Source: Casuarina equisetifolia (Eukaryota; Streptophyta; Magnoliopsida; Fagales; Casuarinaceae). Taken from it: 64,000 nucleotides of DNA. The position numbers were made by a program, and so were the translations under genes. Below, in pieces: positions 45,711 through 56,868 of the stretch (the first letter of the stretch is position 1; each line of letters starts with the position of its first letter). Under the pieces are notes generated by a model that did no database searches, was not told the DNA's origin, and was given only the letters and a program-made list of their open reading frames with translations. The stretch is from contig CM052356.1 in NCBI GenBank assembly GCA_028551475.1, positions 21,975,884-22,039,883 of the forward strand. The letters are read 5' to 3'.

Positions 45711-47893
45711 TTATTGATCTGCTTTTGACTTGCAATTTCTCTCTAGATGTCTGAATTTCTGACAGTTCCTACATTGAACCTTTCCTTTTTGCCTACAAAA
45801 CTTTTCCAAATGGTTAGTTTTCTTACAAATCTTACATGGCAGATATCTTCCCTTTCTCGAACCCCATTCATCATTCCCAACAATTTCGTCATCACCTTTT
45901 TTTGTTCCTACAAAAGCTTTACTTTTAAATGCCAACTCCAAAGGCTCTTTTCCCCTCCTTCTATCAAACCTCTTTTCAAGTGCTTCTAATGTCCCCATAA
46001 GTTCAGAGACCGGCATAACAGTAAAGTCTTTTGTCTCTTCTATAGTGGTGACAGTGGCGTCAAACTTCTCAATAAGGCTAATGAGAAGTTTTTCCACCAC
46101 ACGTGAGTTTGGCCATGTTTCTCCTAAGCTACAAATCTGACTCACTATGGCATTGACTCTACCATAATAAGCACTGACAGTTTCATCTTCATGCATGCAT
46201 AGTAATTCAAAATCATGTTTAAGAGATTGAAACCTCATAGCTCGTACCTTTGGAGTTCTAAGATACTTGATAACTCTATTTTTATAGAGTTACTTTACCT
46301 ATTTTAGGTAATAAATAACTTTAATAATTGTAAGAAAACATTTGAACTCCTCTTTATTTACTTAAATTTATCTTGTTTATGTAGCACAAGAAGGCAAGGA
46401 GAAAAGAGATGAACATGGAGAGCCTGATGCTTATTGTGTGGCAAAATCATAATATCAAGATCAAGAAAGTCAAGATGGGCTTGGGCTTTGAATGATTGTT
46501 ATTAGATTTTATTGTTATTGGGTTTTCTAAATAATTAGAAAACCTAATCATATTAGGAGTTCAAAGACTAATTAAATTAAGAGTTCAAAACCTAATTAAA
46601 TTAAGAGTTCAAAACCTAATTGTTTTAGATCTTCAAGACCTAATTCTACTAGGATAAGAGTAGGTCTAAACCTAAACCCTATTTAAGTGAAGAGAAAAGG
46701 CAAAAGAAAGAGGAGGAGGAAATTGAGCATAACTCAAGAGAGAGGCCAAGAATTCAAGGTTTTCTTAAAGAGAAGACAAAAAGGGTGACAAACTTCTTGT
46801 TCTTGGATTCAAGATGCCTTCTTTATTCCCTATTATTATTCTTCCTCATTATTTCTTTATGCTTTTGTTTATTTTTGTTAGAGCTACAATGTAACCTAAT
46901 TATGATGGTATGAATCTTATGATTATTATGTTTTGCAAGATATTTTATTTATGTGAGTTATATATTATTATGCTTAATGCTTTTAAGTGATTGGCCACCA
47001 CTTGAATGATTTGATGTGCATGTTTAAGACTGAGAGGTAATAATATGCAATTGCTTCTTATAATATATAACCATGAATTAAATGTGGATAGACATATACC
47101 ATGTTGTTTGTATGGCTTTTGGTGATAAGATAATCGAAAGATTTATTGTAAACTAGGAATGTTCATAGATCCTAATGTGTTTGGTTTGTTTCAATTTACA
47201 TATAGAAATATAGTAAATTAATGAACTAAGTAGGTTTGCTATACCTAGACATAGGATAGTAAATAAATTAGGAAGTTCCACCATCACATAGATATTATCC
47301 CTCTTGCAAGCATACATAATCTACATTAGTACCTCATAGTTATGGTGAAATCAGACACTCTAACATATTTTGTGTATTTAGTTTTATTAAATTTAGTTGA
47401 TTAGTTTATTCTTTATCAATTTGGATTTGTTAGATAAATTCTAGGAGTTGTTCACCGTTAGTAATTAGTTGGCATAGTAATCACCAATCTCTGTGGGACG
47501 ATACTTTTTTTTATCATTATATTACTTGTTCGACATGTTCACTTGCATTTAAAATTCACCAAACAATACTCATTCTTGAGTGTGATCCACACCTCTTAGG
47601 GAGTTTCAGTAGAAGAAATCCTAAAAACAATTGGCTCAGTTATTGACATCTGCAACACAAGAAGGGTCTTCATTTCCTTGTCAATATTCTTTCGATACTT
47701 CTACTTTCGGGATGCCACGCTCCACTATCTCCCACATTCCTTGACATTTCAAAAAAGTTGTCAATCGAAGACTCCAGGATTGATAGTTGGTCCTATCAAA
47801 GATGGGCAGTGGAAGCTGAGAATTAGGAATGAGTGGAGTTGGTTGTGTAGTAGAACCAACAGAAGAAGAACCTCCAATTGGTGTAGATGCCAT
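45711..47893 (-). pseudogene. copia-3 gag, interrupted by a solo LTR
   Basis: The N-terminus is at 47893-47681 (MASTPIGGSSS..., then FDRTNYQSWSLRLTTFL), with stops just after it. The rest resumes left of the nested LTR at 46262-45711 (MRFQSLKHDFELL, DETVSAYYGRVNAI). It ends with two zinc knuckles of CX2CX4HX4C form (CKICKKTNHLEKFC and CRNCQKFRHLERNC), unlike the single knuckle in copia-1. Confidence 0.88.
46268..47565 (+). mobile_element. Solo LTR nested in copia-3 gag
   Basis: 1298 bp starting TGATAACTCTATTTTTATAG and ending AATTCACCAAACA, flanked by the 5-bp duplication ATACT (46263-46267, 47566-47570). The gag frame resumes on both sides. The length and the CTCTGTGGGACGATACTT phrase near the end recall Ty3/gypsy LTRs of the Tat/Athila kind (tentative). 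No internal region remains. Confidence 0.88.
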
Positions 47894-47950
47894 ATTTGGA
47901 AAGGTGTTGTAACCAAAGACAACGTGCAGTGACTATCAGAAACTTATGAA

Positions 47951-47963
47951 GGCTCTGATACCA
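47951..47963 (-). other. copia-3 primer binding site
   Basis: The - strand reads TGGTATCAGAGCC one base inside the 5' LTR: the initiator-Met type. Confidence 0.9.
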
Positions 47964-47964
47964 T

Positions 47965-48468
47965 TGTTGGTTTTTCTAGTATCTCTCGACAGTAAGGAAA
48001 AAGCACAAACCCAACAGAATCAAAAGGTTTGATATTTCATTATATTTAAATAACAACTGAAATAGCAATACAAATAGTCATAAACAACAACACAAACAAA
48101 AGCTCTAAGGCTCACAAACACAATAGCTTAATGGCTCACAGACTCGACAGCTCCAAGGTAAAAACAAGAACCTTACAGAGCAATTTGTCTAAATGGAAAA
48201 CAATCACAAAATATACTAATTTGTTGCTTACTTAGAATATCCTACTACCTTACTTATATAACAAACCTATCACTACTACCTTCGGATAATTGCCCACCAA
48301 AGACAGTTTTCTTTTTGTACACGATCTTCCACATTTTGCTCCAACAATCACCACTCTTCACATCTAACCACTCTTCCACATTTTTCTCCATACAATCACC
48401 ACTCTTCACGTCTAACAATCACGTTCCTGCACTTATCGGAGTGGTGATAATTCCAGCAACTCTTAACA
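47965..48468 (-). repeat. copia-3 5' LTR
   Basis: 504 bp, matching 41991-42528. Its right end TCTTAACA meets the target duplication GGTGT and then AAP copy D intron 3. Confidence 0.9.
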
Positions 48469-48898
48469 GGTGTCTGTAACTCCGTGGGAGCTAATGGTCT
48501 TCTACGTCATGATCAAATAGGGCTATCAAAAGGTCGACCTGCTTCCACAACACTCACGACAAAGATCCATGTCAAAGGAACAGCAATCCATATATGGTTG
48601 CGTTTGGAGTCGCTGAGTTAATGTTCTCTCAAATTCCCGAATTCGATCAGTTGTGATGGCTTTCGACTACTTCAGCTGTGATGTCCATCACTAATTCAAC
48701 AATTGGTCTCGCACTTGCTGTCTCTAAAGTAGCAGGTCCATGAGACCTGTTGCTTCTTTTTTGTCAACTTTTTTTCTTTTTTCAGATCTTGACTAGTTTT
48801 GAAAGAACTAAAATAGGTTGCTGGAAAACTAAGTTGGTGTTCTAATTTTTTGCTTGCCTGATTAGCAGAAACTGGAAAGTTCAGGGGAAGTCTGACTG

Positions 48899-49400
48899 TT
48901 CGTTTATTAAAATTACAAGTAGAAAAAGAAATGCTTAATCAGGGATATTGCTAAAAGGTATGCTAATTTTTTATTATTTTATGCTACACAAATTGACAGT
49001 TACTTTCCCATTTTAATGGACTTTAAGAGAAAGATTTCATTTAATCATATCCACAGTTCAAACACTTAATCAAAATAAACCATGATTATTCTTTTCAATG
49101 CTTAGCATGGCATTGGAACATTTTTATGGACCCCACAGATAATTTTTTCCTTGTGCTAAGTTTGATGGTCCCGCTGGTTCTTATTAGCCACTGATTCAAC
49201 CTCAAAATACAACCACCATAAACTGCTAAAACTGAGGTGTTTACAAGTATAATCACAAACCTGATATCAATTGGAGTTTGCTGTTGAATGCAACCATCAT
49301 AAACTGCTAAACCGAGGTGTCCACAAGTATAATCGCAAACTAGATACCATATGGAGTTCTCTATTGAATACAACCACCATTAAAGCATACGAACAAAATG
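48899..49400. other. Sequence fused to AAP copy D, part auxilin intron
   Basis: After the break in exon 5 the sequence is unrelated to AAP. About 49200-49390 holds two imperfect tandem units of about 85 bp (shared ACTGCTAAA and GAGGTGT phrases). Each resembles 62975-63060, an intron of the auxilin-like pseudogene. No exon is seen. Confidence 0.5.
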
Positions 49401-50816
49401 ATAACATTCTAATCATTTACTGAATGAGAAATTAAAATTAAACTCATCCTTGTTGGAAAAAGGTCTCCTTAGAGTTTCACATTGAGTTTAAGAAATATTA
49501 AAAGAAAAATAAAGATATTTCTCATATTTTGACTGCGTTAAATTTAGGAGTCTGATGTATAAAAGTTTTTCTTTTCGTTTGGGTCATGAATTATGGCTTA
49601 GTTAAATAATAAAAATCAAATATATGATAGAAAAAGGTTACCCTCAGGCCTCTTAAGTAAATAAGTATAACCTTTAATTATTTACTTTTTAGTAATGTTC
49701 TCTGATATGGTTGAAGACTAAAGCACCATCTATTGTAAAGTTTGTTTTAACTTAAAAGCTATAAGAAGTTAACCCTTATTCTTACACAACAGGATATTTG
49801 GAAACAGTTAGTCATGCTTGTCTGCATGTAGAGAAAGAATCTAACATTACACGTTCATTTTGTATTAGTCAATATACAAAAGTGAAGGTCTTTCTTAAGA
49901 CACAACTTGCTAGCCAATTTAGTCTTCTCTCTTTCTTAGTCCCTCAATAATGTAATTTTAGTTGTTGAATATGGTGTCCACTTCACATTGCAGGGGGGCC
50001 GCACTGATGCACTAAAAACTTCAAAAAGTAGCTATTCTTTTTCTACGCTAAAGTTGTCTGAACACCAATTTGAAGATTTAGTCCAAATGGAATTCATATT
50101 TAAATTATTTGCACAGGATCACGCTAGATTTAATCAATCATCACGCACAAAAAGAAAGAAGCAAAAGCGCCAGGTCTAGTAAAGGTAAAACTGAGACCAA
50201 AGCTCGGTCGATCAAATTCTATGGGTGGATGAGCAAGTATGCGATTCATCATCGTGGTTCCTTGAGGCATAACCATTTTGATTAATGAAAAAAAGAGACA
50301 AACGCTTATCTATGAAATTGGATCAAAAGGTGAACCACTAACTCTGATGAAGCCAATTTGACGTAACAGCGGAAAGGGGCATTCCGCTGTTCAATGAAAT
50401 GGGTTTTCAATTAACAGAAACAATATTCACTCTCTTGGTCAAGATATGGGCTGTAATGTTCTTTTGGTCTTGGTCATGGATACTGAAAAATTAAATTTAA
50501 TATTTATGAACATTTGGTTGTGGGGAGGCTTTTCCACCATACATGCAACAACTAACCTCACTTTTAAGCACGACCCAGCTTGTTTGAAGCTGTAAATTTC
50601 CCCGGGATTCTTTGCCACTTTAGAGGAGAGTTAAATATAATTTTGGGTAAGGTTCATGAAAGAAGAAGACCAGCCATTTTCTTTCATTTTTCCCGAAACT
50701 CTGGTTCTAACTTTCAAAGAGTTTGCATGTCACAGCACAAAATTTTGGCGGACTTAGAGAGGTCTTAGGAGCTTCTTTCTGAATAAAACTTGTGGTGGTT
50801 CCTGTTTTTACCTAGG
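49401..50816. repeat. Upstream flank of AAP copy E
   Basis: About 49440-49990 resembles the 34000-34680 region, and 49990-50816 matches parts of 35940-37655 and 56040-56868. No gene. It ends with the leader phrase CCTAGGA just where copy E's start codon should be. Confidence 0.6.
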
Positions 50817-53098
50817 ACCACGAAATTTTCGAAGTCCCCGACGATGTACTCCCACGAGGTAGCTCTAACCGCTTCGAACACATTGGCCATCTCAAGCGAA
50901 GTGGTAAATCTTAATTTCAGATTGTCTTATGTGATAAGGGGCTAGCTTTTAGAGTTGCTTTCTTCTTTGAAACTTGCCAAGGCAGGAGTGCTTCCCTAGA
51001 TACTAGCAAAAACTGGTTTGGTTCATAATGTTTTTGCTACTTCGTTTCCATTACTTTTTCCTTATCTTCTTATGTAACTTCTTCAACCAGGGACGATCTG
51101 CACTACAAGTGATCAAATAATAACAGTCGTGCTTGCGTCTGATGTCCAGTATTTGGAGTGGACCATGGCTCAGCTGGGATGGGTTGCTGGTCCCTATATG
51201 ATGCTCCTGTTCTTCTTTGTGACTTCCTATACTACTACCCTCCTTGCTGCCTGTTATCTTCCCCGGGACCCTATCACGGGCTGAAGAAACTATATGCTCA
51301 CGGCTGCAGTTCGAACCAACCTAGGTAAAATGTTCTACGTTTTAACGTTCTATTCCACGACCTTATTCTATTCTTTTGGTGTAAATCTCTAGCTGGAGCA
51401 AAGGTCACGACATGTGGGCTAGTTCAATTCCTCAATCTTTTTGGAGTTGCCACCGCTTGCACAATAGCATCGGCTATAAGCATGATGTAAGTTTGAGGTC
51501 CTATATTCGTAGCATTTGGTCACCGCTATACTGTGCTTGGAGCTCAATGGGGATAATGGTCTTTGGTTATGATCAAGTAGGGAAATCGAAAGGTCGACCT
51601 ACCTCCGCACCACTCACGGCAAAGATCCATGTCCTAGGAGCATCAACCCAGATGTGATTGCGTTTGGAGTTGCTCAGATGATTTTTTCTCAAATTCCCGA
51701 TTTGAATCAATCGTGCTTGCTTTCCATCGTTGGTACTGTTATGTCCATCATTAATTCGATAATTGGTCTTGCACTTGCAGGTCCACAGCACCTATCACTT
51801 CTTTTTCCCTTTATATCTTATGTTTTTCTAGATCTTGACTAGTTTTGAAGTACTAAAATTGGTTGCAGCAAAACTGACTTGTGTTTTTTTTTTTTTCACT
51901 TGCTTAGTTACCAAAAACTGGAAAGTTCAGTTGAAGTCTGACAGGTATAAGCATTGGCACTGGGACTCAAACCAAAAGGATATGGAAGAGCTTCCAAGCA
52001 CTGGGGAACACCACTTTTGGATTCTTTTACTCCATCACTCTTATTGAAATTCAGGTGTAAATTTATGAACTAGCTTGTACTTAAAAACCCCATATGTATG
52101 TTAAACTCGTTGGATCTTGTTGATTGTAAAAGAGAATAGTGAAAGAAAACTCAAATTGAGCAAATGATAACTAATGGTCATTCATTATAAGCATTTAGCT
52201 TCAAAGTTTACAAAAAAGCAACAAATAGATTAACAATTTCACAAAACACATATATCTGTAAACATAAAAGTACAACAGGAAAGGAAAGCTCTTATGGTAT
52301 AGAACCAGAGCTTCTTTCTCACCAAAGGACTACATTGTTCCTTATTCCCCAATCGTGCCTTGCACTCTTCTCATATATCATGATATGCTAAGCAACTGTG
52401 CCCAACACTCCACCTTTCAATCATTCAACATAGATTTAATCTCAACCGTTAAATTACTTGCTGACATGGCTTCATCTAAACCATACACTTTTAACCATAT
52501 TAATCCAAAAAAACTAACTAATATGATGTATAACAGGAAATGCTCATATCCCCACCATCATACGTCAAGACAATGAAGAAGGCCTCTCTCCTTAGCGTTG
52601 CGATCGTAACCCTTTTCAACATGCTTTGCGGCTGCATGGACTACGCTGCATTTGGAGATAACTCCCCTGTAAGCCTCCTCTCTGGCTTCCACTATCCATA
52701 TTGGATGCTTTTAATCGACCTTGTTGGCGCATGCCAAGTTTGTTGCCAGCCCCTTTTCACCTTCATCGAGAAAAACATATTTTCAAGATTCCCGGTTAGT
52801 GAATTTATTACCAAGGACAACTTTCGTAATTACAACCACTGTGATATCATTGCTTCTACCGTTCTTTAGCGACGTGGTTGGACTACTGGGAGCTTTGGGG
52901 TTCTTGCCTTTCACAGTTTATTTCTCTGTGGAGATGTATATAGTGAAAAGGAAGATTCCAAAATGGAGCCCAACGTGGCTTTGCCTTCAAATACTGCATA
53001 TGGCGTGCCTCAATGTTACCATAGTGGCTGCTGCTGGCTCCGTTGCCGGAGTCGTTCATGATCTCAAGTCTTACATGCTCTTCAAGACCACCTACTAG
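50817..53098 (+). pseudogene. AAP copy E: heavily decayed permease
   Basis: The start codon and about the first 12 codons are deleted: the leader CCTAGGA joins directly to the CCACGAA phrase of exon 1 (remnant to 50903). Exon 2 (51091-51324) has TGA at 51282-51284. Exon 3 (51393-51486) and exon 4 (51581-51780, 15 bp shorter, in frame) are open. The exon 5 acceptor has lost its AG, and the exon (about 51915-52054) has TGA at 51932-51934. Intron 5 holds a solo LTR. Exon 6 (52537-53098) lacks about 30 bp near 52710 and 65 bp after ITKDN. The second deletion shifts the frame; the end (SDVVGLLGALGF... LFKTTY) is open in the new frame. Clearly non-functional. Confidence 0.92.
52108..52510. mobile_element. 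Solo LTR-like insertion in AAP copy E intron 5
   Basis: 403 bp flanked by AAACT (52103-52107 and 52511-52515). The ends CGTTGGAT and ATCCAAAA look like a decayed TGTTGGAT...ATCCAACA pair. Copies A and F have intron 5 of only 75-87 bp without it. No internal coding region; family not known. Confidence 0.75.
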
Positions 53099-53930
53099 GT
53101 CGAAGTTCGACTGCTATGGCCACCGAGGAATTGTCTATGACAAATAAGTTTAAGAAGCCACCAAGCAGCACTTGTGTTTCACACGTACTTTATGAGAATT
53201 GGTACCTACGACACGATCGAAAGTCAGTGCTTTATTAAATTATGAGCATTCGTTTTTCACATGTACCTTACCGGGATTGGCGCCTTCGACGAGGTCGAAA
53301 CTCTGTTGAATTATGACAATAATGATTATTTGGTGGTGTGAATCGATGACCAGAACAACTTGTATGTCTAACCTCGGCTCGGTGGAGTAACACGACGGCC
53401 GTCCGGAATCCAATAGCACCAACAAAGATGGTCCCGACTTTCTTAAAATCTTAGTTAGTCTGCCTACAACTTAACTAGGGCAGATGAAGTGGAGATTTGG
53501 TGACCAAAATAATAGAAGGGATAGAATGTCGTGAAACCCTCTGAATTTCACGTTTTTTCAGACTAGTAAATACAACTAGTGGAATTTGAAGGCCAAAGTA
53601 AAAGTTTTTCTTTTCTTTTCTTTTTTTTTTGTTGTGATTTTCTTCTCTTTAGGTACAGTTGTGTTTTGGTGCAAATTTATATATTAGAAAGTCAATAAAA
53701 GGTGGATGGAATATTTAGGTGAAAATTCAGGTCAAACGCATGAAGATGATTTCTAAAATTGGAAACCTATGATATAATTTGATACAAGCATAAAACTCAA
53801 GATCGTAACTCCATGTTTTCCTTTCAAAAATCTTGATTCCTTTTATATAATAATTTCTTTAAAACAAAAATTAATTACTAGTCCAGGAGCTCTTCTAGTG
53901 TCAATGAATGAGCACCCACCTTTTTGAAAT
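53099..53930. repeat. 3' flank of AAP copy E, duplicated with 33026-33900
   Basis: Collinear with the 3' flank of copy B, including the two TTTCACATGTAC-like phrases and the later GGTACAGTTGTGTTTTG phrase. Non-coding. Confidence 0.68.
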
Positions 53931-55399
53931 AGGGATAATTTTTTATTTATAATTTTGTCTTCAACAAACAGTTAAGAGTGTTATCACTTTGTGCTTTGCT
54001 CCAATTGTGGGCTTTGCTTGGTTAAATTTTAACAAGAATTTGATATGTGTGTTGCATATATGTCATAAAAGACAAGCTGGTGGAGTCATGACATTGAAAA
54101 ATAGAATGAAAAATTGTAAATATTTGATTACTAAATTTCTTAGCTTATTCTTTTTAACTTACATTTATTATATATGGACTAAGTAACATAGAAAACATTT
54201 TTAAGACAACTCATATTCCAATTTTTTTTGAAAAAGTAAGAAACGTTATACTAAAATGAACTTCTTTATTTAAAAATATAAAATTTTCTAAATAAAATAT
54301 AAGAATTAGAGACTTTCAACCTTTATCTTTTTGTAGTTGTTATAAATTTTGTAACACCTAAAGTCTGTCTCTTTATTTATGTACTCTAATTGTTATTAAT
54401 ACAATTTATCATTTCTAGAAAGGAAAAAAGAATAAATGTTAAGATGGGCCAAAACTAAATAGTGCCTAATATATTATAACCAACTATCTTAATATTGGTC
54501 ATTTGACACAGCCTATGGACGACAGAACATAGGCTATTTATACCGTTTGCACGAGGGGGCAACGTGCCCATGCTCCAACATCGAATAACGGAGCACATTC
54601 GCAAAGATTGATTGCTAATGAAAATGTCACAATTATTATGCATTGCAGGAATTGATTTCTTGGTTCTGTTAGTATTCTTGAGTGTGAACATAATTAGTTA
54701 TTTCCTTGTATAACCAATTACCATGTAAACTAGGTTTAGGAATGTGGGTATACGCATAATGTTATATAGCTCTCATTACAGCAGATTCAATATATTTGAA
54801 TTCTCTCACCCATTGGCTTCTCTTCTCTTTTCTCTTTCTTCAAGTCCTGTGACACTGATGAATGGCAAGAGAAGGTTAGGAGCTAGAGATAAACTTTTCA
54901 TCCTTTTACTTCATCTTAGAGCGGATTATCATGGTTTGGCCATGTATATATTTGGCCCCTGTTTTCATTTCGGTTATATGTTCTTTTGGTTAAATTTTAG
55001 CAAGGCTGACTACTTTAGTCTCGAAACCTTGTAAGGGGGTGGGTTATCTTATTTTATGTAGCTCGTTCTCAATCAAGGCGAAGCATAAAAACGTTTTGCA
55101 AATCTACACATTTCCTTTATTTCTGTAATATCGTTGGGTTCGTCCCAGTTATATAGAAAGAACTGTTATCTTTTTATAAGCAAATAGGCTCATTAGGAAA
55201 CAGCAGAGGCTTTATAGGAAAGCCGACCATTTGGGTCAGTGCGTTGGATACACTGAGTAGGAACGCGGGACAAGAGTCTTAGAACAGTGGTCACGAGGGA
55301 GACTTTTGGAATAGTGGTCTAGTTTTTACTCATATTAAACTAGTCACGCTAATATTTCATTACTTTTGGGGAACCCACAAAAAAAACAAAAGGCGTTTG
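53931..55399. other. Intergenic, no gene recognised
   Basis: AT-rich. 54455-54691 (-) and 54744-55034 (+) have open frames without recognisable motifs. The region around 54480-54680 is less AT-rich and is not seen elsewhere in the window. No support for a gene. Confidence 0.4.
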
Positions 55400-56288
55400 A
55401 TAGCTGATGCTTGGGCGTTCAGGAATTCTTCCAATTAAATTTTCACGCAAAGATTTCTAAGACGTCAAGGTCTTTCTAATAAAAAATAACGAGCATTCTT
55501 CTCCCAAAACAATAAACATCCTTGGCGTATGCGAGAACCTTTTCTCTGCACCTAGCTATAAAGTTGTTTTTTATGATACCTTGCCGCAAAGTTTGAATTC
55601 ATTTTCTTCAACTTTTGACTCTTGATCCACCAAAATACAATGGGAGGTAACCAGCTCTAAGTAAGGGAAGTGCCTTCTTGCCCGATCCCAGTTCATTTTC
55701 TTGCCTCTTTCTAGTGTTGAACTTCGCTTTGTTATAGTCCCCGTCCCCACAACGTGTATGGAAAGCAAAACTTCCCTCCTTCACATTAGGTCCCCACAAC
55801 CACTCCCGCTTCCCCGCCCAGCCACCCCCTCGGGTTCGCGGAGCCTTCGAACGCAAATCCTTAGTTTTCTACTTCACTTTAGACAAACCCCCTCACTAGA
55901 AACCCCACCTTCCATACAAAATCTATCTCCGAATCAGCATCCTTTGAGAAACAAACTAGGTAAATCAATATTAGCTATGAGAGTAAAACGATCATAAGTT
56001 GGGTTCGGCATATCACACAAGGTGAGTTTAACATTAAAAAAAATTACAATAATAACTCTCTTGGTCAAGATGTGGGGTGAAATGTTCTTTTGGTCTTAGT
56101 CAACAGTACTGGCAAGTTAGTTTAATATTTACGAACATATGGTTGTGGGCCGATACTGTCCTGAATTCATATTTAAATTATTTGCACATGATCGACGCTA
56201 GATTGAATCATTCATCACCCTTAAAAAGCTATAAATAAATAAATAAATAGAGAGAAGAGAAGAAGAAGAAGAAGAAGAAGAAGAAGAA

Positions 56289-56319
<31 letters not shown>

Positions 56320-56868
56320 CATCTGATCAATGTGAAAAAGGGGAAAACGCTTATCAAAGGAATTGAATCAAAATTTGAACCCCCTACCCTGATGAAGCCA
56401 ATTTAACGTGGCAGGGGAACAATAAAGAGGCATCCTACCGCTCAGGAAGATGGATTTTCCGTTAAGAAAATCAATATTCTTTCCCTTGGTCAAGATGCGG
56501 GGTGTAATGTTCTTCTGTCTTTATCCATGTATATTGAGAAGTTAGATTTAATATTTACAAACTTCTTGGTTATGGCCAGGCTTGTCCTCCATACATTTCA
56601 ACCAGCAACCTCATTTGAAGCACGACCCAGCTTGTCCAAAGCTAACTTTCCCAGGGACTCTTTGCCAATTTAAAGGAGAGTTAAACGGTGATAGTTTTGC
56701 CTAAGGTCCATAAGAGAAGAAGACAGACCATTGCTTTCACTTTCCCCTAAACTCTTGTTCTAAGTTTCACAGATTTTGCATGTCAGGCACAGACTTTTCG
56801 CGGACTTAAAGAAGTCGTAGGAGCTTCTTTCTGAAAATAGGTTGTGGGGGTTCTTGTTTCTACCTAGA
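55400..56868. repeat. Upstream flank of AAP copy F
   Basis: 55764-55830 matches 35320-35360, and 56040-56868 matches the leaders of C and E. Open frames near 55571-55997 lie in a C-rich patch and show no family motif. Confidence 0.6.
56251..56319 (+). repeat. AAG microsatellite
   Basis: Nearly pure GAA/AAG units broken once by AATAAG, preceded by an AAAT run at 56231-56248. At the matching place upstream of copy C (36121-36140) there is a GGA run instead. Confidence 0.95.

Larger units (their letters stand above)
41991..48468 (-). mobile_element. Ty1/copia retrotransposon copia-3, with nested solo LTR
   Basis: LTRs at 41991-42528 (3') and 47965-48468 (5'), both TGTTGGTTTT...TAACA/CAACA on the + strand, differ mainly by an extra block of CACTCTTCA-type repeats in the left one. 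The flanks AGTGT (41986-41990) and GGTGT (48469-48473) are a 5-bp target duplication with one change, and copy A shows the empty site (ACTGGTGTCTG near 11320). The primer site TGGTATCAGAGCC is at 47951-47963 on the - strand. The coding order is gag, PR, IN, RT, RNase H. A 1298-bp solo LTR is inserted in gag. Confidence 0.94.
41208..48898 (+). pseudogene. AAP copy D: permease interrupted by copia-3 and cut off in exon 5
   Basis: Closest to copy A. Exon 1 (41208-41331, MGENSATENQ) is open. Exon 2 (41534-41765) lacks two bases near 41690 (CTCCTCTGTC against CTCCTCTCTGTC), which shifts the frame. Exon 3 (41845-41938) has TAG at 41853-41855 in the ancestral frame (GGA GCA TAG for GGA GCA AAG). Intron 3 holds copia-3. 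Exon 4 (48521-48735) has TGA at 48654-48656 in place of a tryptophan codon. Exon 5 starts at 48869 and stops after SLTG at about 48898, joined to unrelated sequence; exon 6 is missing. It is a pseudogene with several independent lesions. Confidence 0.92.

Noticed and set aside
55571-55997. Open frames on both strands upstream of copy F
   Set aside because: C/G-rich patch without stops by composition; the two strands compete and neither shows motifs or conservation at 35.3 kb beyond a short piece.
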